A stretch of 64,000 nt of DNA, taken from positions 113,910 to 177,909 of the forward strand of contig NZ_GG657899.1 in assembly GCF_000156355.1 (NCBI RefSeq), written 5' to 3'. The position numbers were made by a program, and so were the translations under genes. This document shows, piece after piece, positions 17,489 through 27,245 of the stretch. This stretch comes from Methylophaga thiooxydans DMS010. Lineage in GTDB: Bacteria > Pseudomonadota > Gammaproteobacteria > Nitrosococcales > Methylophagaceae. Within the stretch, counting starts at the first letter, position 1, and the number at the start of each line of letters is the position of its first letter. A model generated the notes under the pieces. That model was not told where the DNA came from, made no database searches, and saw nothing but the letters and a program-made list of their open reading frames with translations.

Positions 17489-17516
17489 AAAAAGGCATCT
17501 CCGGATGCCTTTTTTT
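17489..17516 (+). terminator. intrinsic terminator after fdh1A
   Basis: Arms AAAAAGGCATC (17489-17499) and GATGCCTTTTT (17504-17514) form an 11-bp stem with a TCCG tetraloop and run into a T-tract to 17516. A textbook rho-independent terminator, 12 nt after the stop codon. Confidence 0.92.
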
Positions 17517-17590
17517 ATGACTGTTTTCACACATTCTTGCTAAGATATGGGCGCGTATTTAAAAGCAAAAAAGCAGGCTAGCTAACTCTG

Positions 17591-18337
17591 ATGAAAATCC
17601 TGATAAGTAATGACGATGGTTATATGGCACAGGGCATTCGTACCCTTGCCGATGCACTAAAAACGTTTGGCGATATTACAGTGGTGGCGCCAGACAGAAA
17701 CCGCAGCGGCGCCAGTAATTCATTGACCTTAGAAAATCCGCTTCGTCTTGATAAACAAGAAGATGGTGTTTACCGCGTAGAAGGCACGCCAACAGATTGT
17801 GTGCATTTAGCCATCACCGGCTTGCTTGATGAGGAACCAGATATGGTTGTTTCAGGCATCAATGCAGGTGCTAATTTGGGCGATGATGTGCTCTATTCTG
17901 GTACCGTTGCTGCGGCAATGGAAGGGCGCTTTCTTGGTTTACCCGCCATTGCGATTTCCTTAGCCTCACACACCGGTACACATTATAAAACGGCTGCTTG
18001 GGTTGCCCAAAAGCTGGTCGCAAGATTGAAAGATTCCGCCTTACCCGCAGATACGATTTTGAATGTGAATGTGCCCGATTTGCCTATTGATCAGATCACA
18101 GGTATTGAAAGTACTCGTCTGGGGCATCGTCATAAAGCCGAACCGGTGATTAAAGAGTTCGATCCACGTGGCCGTCCAATGTATTGGATTGGGCCTGCTG
18201 GGAGTGAAGAAGATGCCGGTCCGGGGACTGACTTTGACGCCATTCGTCGCGGTGCGGTATCAGTCACGCCATTACAAATTGATCTGACTCGTTATGATGC
18301 TATCGATGGGGTGGCCGCTTGGCTAAAAGATCATTGA
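17591..18337 (+). CDS. surE: 5'/3'-nucleotidase SurE
   Basis: Metal-dependent nucleoside monophosphate phosphatase of 248 residues, a stationary-phase survival protein. Motifs: [12 protein letters not shown] at the N-terminus with the paired aspartates that bind metal, then [10 protein letters not shown], then [18 protein letters not shown] around residue 90. It opens the common surE-pcm-nlpD order and is separated from pcm by 1 nt, so both are almost certainly on one transcript. It lies about 75 nt past the FDH terminator and so starts its own unit. Confidence 0.96.
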   Translation: MKILISNDDGYMAQGIRTLADALKTFGDITVVAPDRNRSGASNSLTLENPLRLDKQEDGVYRVEGTPTDCVHLAITGLLDEEPDMVVSGINAGANLGDDVLYSGTVAAAMEGRFLGLPAIAISLASHTGTHYKTAAWVAQKLVARLKDSALPADTILNVNVPDLPIDQITGIESTRLGHRHKAEPVIKEFDPRGRPMYWIGPAGSEEDAGPGTDFDAIRRGAVSVTPLQIDLTRYDAIDGVAAWLKDH

Positions 18338-18338
18338 T

Positions 18339-18998
18339 ATGAATACCGATCTTCGTGGCATAGGCATGACCTCGCAGCGAACACGTGATCGTTTGGTCGC
18401 GCGTTTGCAGGAACGTGGCATTGAAAGTCAGGATGTACTGACCGTTATTCGCGAAATGCCGCGACATTTGTTTGTGGATGAAGCACTAGCCAGTCGCGCT
18501 TATGAAGATACTGCTTTACCCATTGGGCATGGTCAGACGATTTCACAGCCTTATATCGTTGCTAAGATGACAGAAATATTGCTGGAAGGTGGCCCACGAG
18601 AAAAAGTCATGGAAGTGGGAACCGGTTCCGGCTATCAGACGGCTGTGTTGTCTAAACTGGTAGACAGAGTCTTCAGTGTCGAGCGTATTTCACCATTGCA
18701 GAATCAAGCACGTGAACGGTTTTATCAGCTGAAATTAAATAATATCCGACTCAAGCACAGCGATGGCAATTGGGGCTGGGAATGGTATGCACCTTATGAT
18801 GGGATTATCGTCACCTGTGCCCCCGAACAAGTGCCTCAGGAGTTATTGCGTCAGCTTGCACCGGGTGGTCGATTAGTGATTCCAGTCGGAGGTAGTGCGG
18901 GGCAATCGTTACGAGTTATCGATCGCGTGGGTGATACGTTTGAAGAAACAGAACTCGATCCGGTGAGCTTTGTACCGTTGTTAAGCGGTCAGATCTGA
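18339..18998 (+). CDS. pcm: protein-L-isoaspartate O-methyltransferase
   Basis: SAM-dependent enzyme of 219 residues that starts repair of isoaspartyl residues in aged proteins. Motif I is [15 protein letters not shown]. Other family pieces are [15 protein letters not shown] before it and GRLVIPVG after it. The N-terminus has the usual RMVAEL-like equivalent, [13 protein letters not shown]. The gene lies between surE and a YqaA-type gene with a 1-nt overlap at TGATG, so translation is coupled on both sides. Confidence 0.95.
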   Translation: MNTDLRGIGMTSQRTRDRLVARLQERGIESQDVLTVIREMPRHLFVDEALASRAYEDTALPIGHGQTISQPYIVAKMTEILLEGGPREKVMEVGTGSGYQTAVLSKLVDRVFSVERISPLQNQARERFYQLKLNNIRLKHSDGNWGWEWYAPYDGIIVTCAPEQVPQELLRQLAPGGRLVIPVGGSAGQSLRVIDRVGDTFEETELDPVSFVPLLSGQI

Positions 18999-19573
18999 TG
19001 CGGCTTTTTTCTGGCTTGTATGTCCAAACAATGCGTTGGGCAAGACATCGATATGCCAGCTACTGGTTAGCATTGGTGAGTTTTACCGAGTCATCGTGTT
19101 TTTTGATTCCACCAGATGTCATGCTGGCACCGATGACCTTGGCGAAACCCGAACGTGCATGGTTTTATGCCAGTCTGACCACGATCACATCCGTTTTAGG
19201 TGGCTTACTTGGCTACGCAATTGGTTTATTTGCCTTTCACATGGCGCAACCTTGGTTGATGTCGCTTGGCTATATGCCAGCCTATGAGCAGGCAGCAATG
19301 TGGTTTGAGCAGTGGGGATTTTGGGCAGTTTTGATTGCAGGCTTCACGCCTATTCCCTATAAAATTTTTACTATTGCCGCCGGGGCTGCCAATATGCTTT
19401 TATTACCTTTTGTGGTGGGCTCTTTGATTGGACGCGGAATGCGTTTTTTCTTGGTGGCAGGGTTGATGCGTTTAGGTGGGCCAAGATTGGAAGCAAGTTT
19501 GCATCAATGGATTGATCGTATTGGCTGGTTGACAGTATTGATTTTGGTGACGGGCTATTTGATATTTAAATAA
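18998..19573 (+). CDS. YqaA/DedA-like inner membrane protein
   Basis: Integral membrane protein of 191 residues with a VTT/SNARE-associated type domain. The visible pattern includes ESSCFLIPPDVMLAPM near residue 30, a glycine-rich membrane segment GGLLGYAIGLFAF, and AGFTPIPYKIFTIAAGAAN near residue 120. In DedA relatives such proline and charged motifs are linked to lipid handling. The function of the YqaA branch is not established. It overlaps pcm by one base and precedes nlpD by 3 nt. This insertion between pcm and nlpD is known in other Gammaproteobacteria. Confidence 0.88.
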   Translation: MRLFSGLYVQTMRWARHRYASYWLALVSFTESSCFLIPPDVMLAPMTLAKPERAWFYASLTTITSVLGGLLGYAIGLFAFHMAQPWLMSLGYMPAYEQAAMWFEQWGFWAVLIAGFTPIPYKIFTIAAGAANMLLLPFVVGSLIGRGMRFFLVAGLMRLGGPRLEASLHQWIDRIGWLTVLILVTGYLIFK

Positions 19574-19576
19574 CAT

Positions 19577-20383
19577 ATGAAATGGATTCTGCTGTTACTG
19601 CTGATTACAACCCTGACCGCCTGCGGTGGTGGCGGTAGAGCTGTAGCACCAGTTGGATCCTATGATAGCTCTAAACGGAAAATATCGACGCCACCAAATT
19701 TTTACACCGTTCAACGAGGTGACACGCTTTATTCCATCAGCTGGCGTTATGGTATGGATTACAAAGATGTCGCACGTATCAATAGCATCCGTTCGCCTTA
19801 CACCATCTATGTCGGGCAAAGGTTACGTTTTAAAGCCAATAACAGCACACGAAAGCAAACCTCCACACGCAATCCAACCCAACCGACTTATACGAAACCG
19901 CCTGCGCCTGTTCCGAAACCGAAGTCACAAGTAGCAACTAAGCCAACGACAGCTAAAAGCGCGTCAGCCCCATCACCAATTTCAAGCGCACAGCCATTTA
20001 CGGGGAGTCAGAATTTACAATGGCGATGGCCAACCGAAGGTAATATCGTGTCGACCTACTCTAATAGCAGTCCGGGTCGTAAAGGCATTGATATCGCGGG
20101 AAGAGCAGGTCAGCAGATTAATGCCGCGGCTTCGGGCAAGGTGGTTTACAGTGGTAGCGGCCTGCCGAGATATGGCAACTTATTGATCATTAAACATAAT
20201 GACGTTTATCTGAGTGCGTATGCACACAGTGATAAATTGCTGGTGAAAGAAGGCGAAATTGTCACAGCGGGACAGAAAATAGCGTTGATGGGCCGTACGG
20301 GGACACAACGAGATCAATTGCACTTTGAAATTCGCCGCAATGGCAAGCCGATTGATCCGATGCGTTTCCTGCCTAAGCGCTAA
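19577..20383 (+). CDS. nlpD: murein hydrolase activator NlpD
   Basis: Outer-membrane lipoprotein of 268 residues that activates the cell-division amidase. It has a lipoprotein signal (LLLITTLTACGGG) and a LysM domain around residues 40-88 (FYTVQRGDTLYSISWRYGM). A proline- and lysine-rich linker and a C-terminal LytM/M23 domain follow. The first zinc-ligand histidine of M23 peptidases is replaced (GRKGIDIAG), so the domain is expected to be inactive as an enzyme, as in characterised NlpD. It is shorter than the E. coli protein because of the linker. In many relatives rpoS follows. Here it is prfB. Confidence 0.93.
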   Translation: MKWILLLLLITTLTACGGGGRAVAPVGSYDSSKRKISTPPNFYTVQRGDTLYSISWRYGMDYKDVARINSIRSPYTIYVGQRLRFKANNSTRKQTSTRNPTQPTYTKPPAPVPKPKSQVATKPTTAKSASAPSPISSAQPFTGSQNLQWRWPTEGNIVSTYSNSSPGRKGIDIAGRAGQQINAAASGKVVYSGSGLPRYGNLLIIKHNDVYLSAYAHSDKLLVKEGEIVTAGQKIALMGRTGTQRDQLHFEIRRNGKPIDPMRFLPKR

Positions 20384-20477
20384 GCCAGACAAACAATACT
20401 CTGATTAAATCAGCTACAATATAACGTTTTGCCGGGCATCGATCCGGGAAGTTTAACTACAGATTCAGAGGTTACCC

Positions 20478-21573
20478 TTGGAACTAGGCGCAACAATGCA
20501 ACGTATTAAAGACCTTCGCGATCGCAGTGACGATCTCAGGGGGTATCTTTGACTACGATGACAAAGCGGAACAATTAGTCGAAGTAACACGCGAGTTGGA
20601 GTCTCCCAGCGTCTGGGATGATCCGGATCGTGCTCAAAAGCTGGGACAAGAACGCGCCAGTCTGGAAAAGATTGTCACGACCTTATCCAGTCACCGCGAT
20701 ACGCTGGAAGATGCCAAAGACTTACTTGAGCTAGCTGTAGAAGAAAACGATCAAGAAACATTTGATGCTATTACGGCCGATCTTGATGAGCTTGAAAAAG
20801 GGTTGGAAAAGCTTGAGTTCCAACGTATGTTTTCTGGCAAGCTGGATAAAAACTCTGCTTATATCGATATTCAATCAGGGTCGGGCGGTACAGAAGCGCA
20901 GGACTGGGCAAATATCTTGCTGCGTATGTACCTGCGTTGGGGAGAGTCTCAAGACTACAAAGTTGAGCTGATGGAAGTTTCAGCCGGTGAGGTGGCAGGC
21001 ATCAAGAGTGCGACGATTCGAATGGAAGGTGAATATGCCTTTGGTATGTTGCGAACAGAAACCGGTGTACATCGGTTGGTACGTAAATCACCCTTTGACT
21101 CAGGTGCCAGACGCCATACCTCATTTGCTTCAATCTTTGTTTATCCAGAAGTTGACGACACCATTGAAATTGATATTAATCCGGCTGATTTAAGGGTTGA
21201 TACATACCGTGCCAGTGGGGCTGGTGGTCAGCATGTTAATACCACTGACTCAGCGATTCGTATTACACACGAACCAACTAATATTGTGGTGCAGTGTCAA
21301 AACGAGCGGTCGCAGCACAAAAATAAAGATCAGGCGATGAACCAGTTACGCGCTAAGTTGTACGAACTGGAATTGCAAAAACAAAACGAAGTCAAACAGG
21401 CCGCAGAAGAATCGAAATCTGACATTGGCTGGGGCAGTCAGATCCGCTCTTATGTACTCGACCAATCACGTATTAAAGATCTGCGTACCGGGGTTGAAAC
21501 AGGTAATACTCAAGCCGTGCTCGATGGGGATTTAGATCAATTTATCGAAGCTTCGCTGAAATCAGGACTATAA
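20478..21573 (+). CDS. prfB: peptide chain release factor 2, made by programmed +1 frameshift
   Basis: RF2, terminating at UGA and UAA. The product is about 364 residues, joined from 20478-20549 and 20551-21573. The first 24 codons begin at TTG 20478 (AGAGG at 20467-20471) and end in LRGYL followed by an in-frame TGA at 20550-20552. Slipping +1 reads GAC and continues as DYDDKAEQL, exactly where E. coli RF2 shifts. The codon-recognition tripeptide SPF (RKSPFDSG) and the catalytic GGQ (GAGGQHVNT) are both present. lysS follows after 13 nt, the same neighbour as in E. coli. Low RF2 should raise frameshifting, giving autoregulation. Confidence 0.96.
20538..20553 (+). promoter_or_regulatory. prfB programmed frameshift site
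   Basis: AGGGGG at 20538-20543 acts as an internal Shine-Dalgarno three bases before the slippery CTT (20547-20549). The stop TGA at 20550-20552 is followed by C, the weakest termination context. All elements match the E. coli RF2 site. Confidence 0.95.
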
Positions 21574-21586
21574 GCTGGAAACATCA

Positions 21587-23080
21587 ATGACTAACGAAAC
21601 CGAACTGGACGAAAACAGACTGATCGCACAACGCCGCGAAAAACTCACCGAGTTACGTGAGCAAGGCAATGCATTCCCTAACGATTTCCGTCGTAACGTG
21701 ATGAACGCCGAGTTGACAGCTGAATATGAACACACTTCCGCTGACGATCTCAAAGCATCAACGCGTCGAGTGAAAATTGCTGGACGCTTGATGACCAAGC
21801 GAGTGATGGGTAAAGCGAGCTTTGCCAATCTGCGAGATATGTCTGGTGATATGCAGCTCTATGTTAAACGTGATGATTTGCCGGAAGGTGTTTATGCGCA
21901 ATTCAAGCGTTGGGACATGGGCGATATTATTGCGGCAGAAGGGGTTATGTTCCGTACCCAGAAAGGTGAATTATCGGTATTGGTGGATGATATTCGCCTG
22001 CTGACGAAATCATTGCGTCCATTGCCTGAAAAATTCCATGGCTTGTCGGATCAGGAAACACGTTATCGCCAACGTTATGTTGATCTCATCATGAACGAAG
22101 CCAGTCGTGAGACATTCCGTCTGCGTACTAAAATCATTGATGGCGTGCGTCGCTTTTTGATGGATAAGGGTTATTTGGAAGTGGAAACGCCGATGATGCA
22201 AGCGATTCCAGGTGGTGCCACAGCGCGACCATTCACGACCTATCACAACTCACTGGATATGGACTTATTTCTGCGTATCGCGCCGGAACTGTATCTAAAA
22301 CGTCTGATTGTGGGTGGTTTCGAGCGTGTATTCGAAATTAACCGTAACTTCCGCAATGAGGGCTTATCAACACGTCATAACCCAGAGTTCACGATGGTTG
22401 AGTTTTATCAGGCCTATGCTGATCATCATGAACTCATGGATCTGACAGAAGCAATGTTGCGCACCGTGACGCAAGATGTGCTCGGCACATCCAAAGTACA
22501 TTACCAAGGGCTGGATATCGATTTTGCACAACCCTTTACTCGGATGACGGTGACAGAATCGATTTTGCACTTTAACCCGGATATCAAAGCAGAACAGCTC
22601 AATACACTGGAAGCAGCTCGCGAGATTGCTGCAAGCCTCGAAATTCCAGTAAAAGATAGCTACGGATTGGGTAAAGTCCAAATCGAAATCTTTGAGAAAA
22701 CCGTTGAACATCGTTTGATGGATCCAACCTTTATTACGGCGTATCCAACTGAAGTTTCACCGTTGGCTCGCCGCTCAGATAACGATCCATTTGTGACCGA
22801 CCGTTTTGAATTTTTTGTTGGTGGACGTGAAATCGCCAATGGTTTCTCAGAGCTTAATGATGCAGAAGATCAAGCGGAACGCTTCCAAGCTCAGGTTGAA
22901 GAAAAAGACGCCGGTGATGACGAAGCCATGCACTATGATGCTGATTACATCCGTGCCCTAGAATATGGCATGCCGCCAACAGCAGGTGAAGGTATTGGTA
23001 TTGATCGTTTAGTTATGCTGTTAACTGATTCACCATCGATTCGGGATGTGTTGTTGTTCCCGCATATGAGACCAGAATAA
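21587..23080 (+). CDS. lysS: lysyl-tRNA synthetase, class II
   Basis: Charges tRNA-Lys. 497 residues, the usual length. The N-terminal OB-fold anticodon domain spans roughly residues 50-150 ([14 protein letters not shown]). Class II motif 2 is [14 protein letters not shown], and motif 3 is [18 protein letters not shown] near the C-terminus. It follows prfB by 13 nt, so it should share its transcript, and a terminator comes soon after the stop. Nothing unusual. Confidence 0.97.
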   Translation: MTNETELDENRLIAQRREKLTELREQGNAFPNDFRRNVMNAELTAEYEHTSADDLKASTRRVKIAGRLMTKRVMGKASFANLRDMSGDMQLYVKRDDLPEGVYAQFKRWDMGDIIAAEGVMFRTQKGELSVLVDDIRLLTKSLRPLPEKFHGLSDQETRYRQRYVDLIMNEASRETFRLRTKIIDGVRRFLMDKGYLEVETPMMQAIPGGATARPFTTYHNSLDMDLFLRIAPELYLKRLIVGGFERVFEINRNFRNEGLSTRHNPEFTMVEFYQAYADHHELMDLTEAMLRTVTQDVLGTSKVHYQGLDIDFAQPFTRMTVTESILHFNPDIKAEQLNTLEAAREIAASLEIPVKDSYGLGKVQIEIFEKTVEHRLMDPTFITAYPTEVSPLARRSDNDPFVTDRFEFFVGGREIANGFSELNDAEDQAERFQAQVEEKDAGDDEAMHYDADYIRALEYGMPPTAGEGIGIDRLVMLLTDSPSIRDVLLFPHMRPE

Positions 23081-23100
23081 GTTTATAGAAAAGCTTGAAA

Positions 23101-23145
23101 AGATTGGCAGGAACGTATTCTTGCCAATCTCTTATCTCTTTTTAA
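23101..23145 (+). terminator. intrinsic terminator after lysS
   Basis: A 13-bp stem with one G-T pair: AGATTGGCAGGAA (23101-23113), loop CGTA, TTCTTGCCAATCT (23118-23130). It is followed by CTTATCTCTTTTTAA. It ends the prfB-lysS unit, 20 nt past the lysS stop. Confidence 0.85.
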
Positions 23146-23185
23146 TTCAGTCTTTCTCAAAGAGAGAGTTAGTCAAGGATGACGA

Positions 23186-23809
23186 ATGGCGGTGAGAAGA
23201 AAAGGAAAAATAAAGACTTGGAATGAAGGGAAAGGCTACGGCTTTATCATCCCTGAGTCTGGTGGAAAGGATATCTTTCTTCATATTAAGTCGGTTCAGA
23301 GTAGAGGCCGAGTACCTAAGCTCGGTGAGACTATCGCCTACACGCTGTCTAAAGATAAGCAAAACCGACTATGTGCTATCGACGCTACTTATGATGGTGA
23401 GAAACTAAAAAGCAAAAAGAAGCAGCGAAGTGGTTTTCTCGCAATCCTCATTTCATCACTATTTCTCATCGGTCTTGGCGTTTATGTGTTGGCCGGTGAG
23501 TTACCTGTATCAATCCTTTTCTTATACCTGTCACTGAGCTTCATCACTTTGCTTACTTATCTGAAAGATAAGTCAGCCGCCAAAAATGGTGATTGGCGAA
23601 CGCCTGAGAGTACCTTGCACTTATTAGCATTGCTTGGAGGCTGGCCGGGTGCACTATCTGCACAAGCGATCTTTCGGCACAAATCCAAGAAGACAGGTTT
23701 CCGAGTCGTTTTTTTTGTAACGGTTATCGTAAACTTAGTGATGTTGGCGTGGATATCAACACCAGACGGATTATTGGTGCTAAATGAGTTTATAAACTTC
23801 CAATTCTAA
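23186..23809 (+). CDS. cold-shock domain plus DUF1294 membrane protein
   Basis: A 207-residue fusion. Residues 4-70 are a cold-shock nucleic-acid-binding domain with both RNA motifs (GKGYGFI and DIFLHI). After a basic linker (KLKSKKKQRS) come about four hydrophobic segments of the DUF1294 type, including WRTPESTLHLLALLGGWPGA, the family signature. The start at 23186 has AAGGA 6 nt upstream. Such proteins are widespread but of unknown role. The layout suggests an RNA- or DNA-binding head held at the inner membrane. It stands alone between the lysS terminator and a convergent gene. Confidence 0.9.
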   Translation: MAVRRKGKIKTWNEGKGYGFIIPESGGKDIFLHIKSVQSRGRVPKLGETIAYTLSKDKQNRLCAIDATYDGEKLKSKKKQRSGFLAILISSLFLIGLGVYVLAGELPVSILFLYLSLSFITLLTYLKDKSAAKNGDWRTPESTLHLLALLGGWPGALSAQAIFRHKSKKTGFRVVFFVTVIVNLVMLAWISTPDGLLVLNEFINFQF

Positions 23810-23907
23810 GCTGCCTTTATTTTGGGCATGCAAAATAAATGAACGCCTAGCGGCAGCTAAGAATCTAACGTGTCGACAGTAATATTCAATCAGCCTTGCC
23901 TAAAAGC

Positions 23908-24348
23908 TTAAGATGCAGGACATTCCCCAACCCGTTTGGACACAAAGTTCATCTTCATCACCATAAGACCCAGCGGCGTATTCATCTCCCCATCCATTTC
24001 GCCATTCATATGCTCACCATGAAAAGCGGCATTGCCCTTAAATAGGGTTTTGATGCCTTGCATATTGCAACTCAAGGCAAAGTCAGAGCTATCCCGAAAT
24101 ACATCTGCTTTCAGTACTGCGCACTGCTCTGGAATATCCAACATATCAATACCTTTGTTGATCTGCTGTTGGGTCAGACATTCTTTATTATTGGCGGTTT
24201 TGGGTGTCAGCTTCATAGGGCCATCAAGCGTGGTCGTAGTGGTGTATGACCATAGCCCAGGCTTCAGATTAGGTGTTTCAGCTAAAACAGGTGTTACAGC
24301 CATCAAACTGCTAAGCAGAAGGCTGAATAAAAAAGTAAGTCGAGGCAC
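23908..24348 (-). CDS. DUF3617-type secreted protein
   Basis: Small periplasmic protein of 146 residues. A signal peptide (PRLTFLFSLLLSSLMAVTPVLA) leads into NLKPGLWSYTTTTTLDG and a mature domain with three pairs of conserved-looking cysteines, matching the DUF3617 pattern (PGxW at the N-terminus, cysteines through the fold). The GTG at 24348 is chosen because AGGAG lies 7 nt upstream and the signal peptide then begins properly. An in-frame ATG at 24417 would add 23 residues without a ribosome site. Function unknown. Faces the cold-shock/DUF1294 gene tail to tail. Confidence 0.8.
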   Translation of the reverse strand: MPRLTFLFSLLLSSLMAVTPVLAETPNLKPGLWSYTTTTTLDGPMKLTPKTANNKECLTQQQINKGIDMLDIPEQCAVLKADVFRDSSDFALSCNMQGIKTLFKGNAAFHGEHMNGEMDGEMNTPLGLMVMKMNFVSKRVGECPAS

Positions 24349-24432
24349 GGCGGGGTCTCCTGAGCGAATGCTTGAATATGCATCATTATGGCACATAGTG
24401 CCTATTTGCTTGGACACTCTGTAGTGATTGTT

Positions 24433-24966
24433 CTAGGGCGCGGTTTGGATGCGAATAGAGCGCCAGTAATAACGCGACCAGTAAACATTATCCATTCTGG
24501 AGATGGTGACCCCAAGCCGCGTTGATGCGTGTAAGAAGCGATCATCTTCGAGATAAATACCCACATGACGCCCATTGCGAAAGAATACAAGATCACCAGC
24601 TTGTAGATCAGAACGACCTACTTTTTCCCCGATGCGAATCTGCTGGTTGGTTGTGCGAGGAAGCTTGGTATTGAATACATCATCAAACGTTGTTTGCACA
24701 AATGCAGAGCAATCGATACCGGAACGACTATTACCACCTAAGCGGTAGGGTGTTCCTTGCCAAGTAGCATGTTGTTGATACAGTTTTTCTAAGGCTTGCG
24801 TCTCAGACAATCTAGATAATGTATGGTGTTGGGTTGTCTCAAATTCAGGCGATGTACTGATTTTAGGGCTTGTCTGACAACCAGCTACAAACATAATGGC
24901 AGACAACATCAACAGCCACGATGGCATGCGATGGTTCAGTAAATGTAGATGGCGTATGACGTTCAT
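24433..24966 (-). CDS. NlpC/P60 family cell-wall endopeptidase, lipoprotein
   Basis: Predicted peptidoglycan D,L-endopeptidase of 177 residues anchored as a lipoprotein (lipobox VAGC near residue 30). The NlpC/P60 domain fills the rest. The catalytic Cys is in SGIDCSAFVQTTF, the His in GRHVGIYLED, and DLVFFR lies between them. It resembles the Spr/MepS group in size and layout. The N-terminus before the hydrophobic stretch is somewhat long, and an internal ATG (residue 14) is a possible start, but neither has a strong ribosome site. It likely helps cell-wall growth. Confidence 0.9.
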   Translation of the reverse strand: MNVIRHLHLLNHRMPSWLLMLSAIMFVAGCQTSPKISTSPEFETTQHHTLSRLSETQALEKLYQQHATWQGTPYRLGGNSRSGIDCSAFVQTTFDDVFNTKLPRTTNQQIRIGEKVGRSDLQAGDLVFFRNGRHVGIYLEDDRFLHASTRLGVTISRMDNVYWSRYYWRSIRIQTAP

Positions 24967-25079
24967 TGCTTATCTTGGGGCGTTTTATAAACTGTTTAGA
25001 ATAGTATTCACATTACAACGTTCCCAAACAAAAGAATACGGGCTTGGTCACAGATGAGCGAGAGTGAGTCACAAAATAC

Positions 25080-25116
25080 ATGTTTAAAAGAAAGGGGACT
25101 GACAAGCCGTCCCCTT
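25080..25116 (-). terminator. intrinsic terminator after the HDOD gene
   Basis: Read on the minus strand: AAGGGGAC, a 9-nt loop, GTCCCCTT, then TCTTTTAAA. The arms are at 25109-25116 and 25092-25099. The hairpin starts 6 nt after the HDOD stop codon, so it would end that transcript before the NlpC/P60 gene. Confidence 0.75.
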
Positions 25117-25121
25117 GTTGC

Positions 25122-25964
25122 TTACATATTGAACAGTGCCAAGGCTTCTTGGTATTCCTCGCTGTCTTCATCCAGTTCTTCAATACTAAAGCCAGTATCG
25201 GCACCCACTTTTTTAAATGAGATGATATTGTTGAGTGTGACCGGATCTACCGCCTTATCAGTACCGTTGTAACTTTGTAATACCGCTACTTGGACAACAT
25301 CGACCAAATCGGCAGGCACATCTGATGTATTACGATTGAGGTTTTTGTGTTCAGCAGCAACTTCAATAAGCTCAGGTGAGAATTCCCATTTTTTGAGAAT
25401 GGTCGCGCCCAGTTTGGGATAGAGATTGTCAATAATTTGATCCAGTTTGCGGTCGTCTCTGATAAGATCACCATCTTCGTCTGCTTTCATTAAGATCGGC
25501 AAGATGCCGATGGCATGAATAAGACCAGCCAACATCGCTTCATCGGTTTTGATGCCGGATATTTTACTGGCAAGCACCTGTGAGGTAGCTGCGACTTTGG
25601 TGGTGTGTTCCCAGAGTTCACGTAGGCGTTTATCAAGACGACTGGTGGTCGCTTGGAACATTTGCTCCATCACCAGACTGGTAACCAAATTTCGAACCAT
25701 TGAAAGTCCGAGGCGAGATACAGCCATTTGTATGCTCTCAATCGGAACACGACCTCGATAAAGTGGGCTATTAGCTACTTTTAGAAGTCGTGCAGAGAGT
25801 GCAGCGTCAGTCACAATTATATCGGCAAGTTGTGCTGCTGTGGCATTAGGATCGTCGACAACTTCACGGACTTGCAAGGCAACTTCGGGAAGCGTGGGCA
25901 AGACAAGTGCGCCACTTTCTAGATCGTCAAGGATGTTGTTGTAAAATATGTCTTGTTCGCTCAT
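25122..25964 (-). CDS. HDOD domain signalling protein
   Basis: Cytoplasmic protein of 280 residues made almost wholly of one HDOD domain, a relative of HD phosphohydrolases that has usually lost the metal site. The family signature LPTLPEVALQVREVVDDPNA lies near residue 20, followed by DAALSARLLKVANSPLY. HAIGILPILM near residue 150 stands where true HD enzymes have the catalytic His-Asp. HDOD proteins are regulators with diverse outputs and no common substrate. It is transcribed away from the alaC-like gene from a shared 94-nt gap. Confidence 0.92.
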   Translation of the reverse strand: MSEQDIFYNNILDDLESGALVLPTLPEVALQVREVVDDPNATAAQLADIIVTDAALSARLLKVANSPLYRGRVPIESIQMAVSRLGLSMVRNLVTSLVMEQMFQATTSRLDKRLRELWEHTTKVAATSQVLASKISGIKTDEAMLAGLIHAIGILPILMKADEDGDLIRDDRKLDQIIDNLYPKLGATILKKWEFSPELIEVAAEHKNLNRNTSDVPADLVDVVQVAVLQSYNGTDKAVDPVTLNNIISFKKVGADTGFSIEELDEDSEEYQEALALFNM

Positions 25965-26058
25965 GTAGATCGCTTCTTGTAAATGAATTTGATGTGTTGA
26001 TGAATTTCAGTTATTTTGCTTTGTTTGCCGACAGTTTTAGCTTATCGCAGGTATTCAG

Positions 26059-27237
26059 TTGAACGACGAGTTTCCTAGAATTAAACGTCTTCCGCCATAT
26101 GTTTTCAACATTGTAAATGATTTGAAAGCAAAAGCACGTGCGCGGGGTGAGGATATTATCGACTTTGGAATGGGTAATCCGGACAAACCCGCGCCCGCCC
26201 ATATTGTAGACAAACTGGTCGAAGCCGCACAACGTCCCGATACACATCGGTACTCGGTATCAAAGGGGATTCCGCGCTTACGTAAAGCCTGCAGTGACTG
26301 GTACAAACGTAAGTTTGATGTCGAACTGGATCCGGATAGCGAATGCATTGTTACTATCGGTTCCAAAGAAGGCTTAGCGCATTTGGCGCTCGCGACAGTA
26401 GGACCAGGTGACGCGGTACTTGTCCCCAATCCTGCTTATCCAATTCATCCGTATGGCTTTGTTATAGCGGGTGCCGATATTCGTCATGTGCCGCTGACGC
26501 CCGATGTTGATTTCTTTGCGGAACTGGAAAAGTCAGTTAAAGATTCGTGGCCAAAACCGAAAATGCTGGTGTTGAATTTCCCCGGCAACCCAACTACACA
26601 ATGCGTGGATATTGAGTTTTTTGAGCGCATTGTTGCTTTTGCCAAAGAGCATCAAATTTGGGTGGTACACGATCTGGCATACGGTGAAATTTGTTTTGAT
26701 GATTATAAGGCTCCCTCGATTTTGCAAGTACCCGGTGCAAAAGAAGTCGCTGTTGAGTTTTATACCTTATCTAAGACTTATAATATGCCCGGCTGGCGGG
26801 TTGGCTTTATGTCGGGGAATCCGACCTTAGTTGCTGCCCTGGCACGCATGAAGTCGTATCTTGACTATGGCATGTTTACACCGATTCAGGTGGCGGCTAT
26901 CACCGCGCTTGATGGGCCTCAGGAGTGCGTCGAGGAAATCGTCGCTACCTATAAAAGCCGTCGTGATGTGTTATGTGAAGGATTGAACGCGATTGGCTGG
27001 GCTGTTGAAAAACCTAAAGCGACTATGTTTGTCTGGGCCAAGATCCCAGAGAAATATCGTGAATTGGGTTCACTGGAATTTAGTAAAAAATTACTCAAGG
27101 AAGCGAAAGTTGCTGTGTCACCGGGGATTGGTTTTGGTGAATACGGTGATGAGTATGTTCGCTTTGGCTTGATTGAAAATGAACATCGTACACGTCAGGC
27201 GATCCGCGGGATCCGTGACATGATGAGAAAACCTTAG
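26059..27237 (+). CDS. alaC: alanine-type aminotransferase (AlaC-like)
   Basis: Fold type I PLP aminotransferase of 392 residues. The N-terminus [17 protein letters not shown] and DFGMGNPD matches the AlaC/YfdZ group that makes alanine from pyruvate and glutamate. The PLP lysine lies in [13 protein letters not shown]. Other family pieces are NFPGNPTTQ and an arginine near the end in [12 protein letters not shown] for the substrate carboxylate. The start is TTG at 26059 with AGG 7 nt upstream. Being directly before hom and thrC, a role tied to threonine or aspartate-family amino acids is possible. Confidence 0.9.
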   Translation: MNDEFPRIKRLPPYVFNIVNDLKAKARARGEDIIDFGMGNPDKPAPAHIVDKLVEAAQRPDTHRYSVSKGIPRLRKACSDWYKRKFDVELDPDSECIVTIGSKEGLAHLALATVGPGDAVLVPNPAYPIHPYGFVIAGADIRHVPLTPDVDFFAELEKSVKDSWPKPKMLVLNFPGNPTTQCVDIEFFERIVAFAKEHQIWVVHDLAYGEICFDDYKAPSILQVPGAKEVAVEFYTLSKTYNMPGWRVGFMSGNPTLVAALARMKSYLDYGMFTPIQVAAITALDGPQECVEEIVATYKSRRDVLCEGLNAIGWAVEKPKATMFVWAKIPEKYRELGSLEFSKKLLKEAKVAVSPGIGFGEYGDEYVRFGLIENEHRTRQAIRGIRDMMRKP

Positions 27238-27245
27238 GGGGCAGA

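Noticed and set aside
20527-20549. GTG 20527 as the start of prfB
   Set aside because: It would lose the conserved first exon-like part. The frameshift signals show that translation begins at TTG 20478 in another frame.
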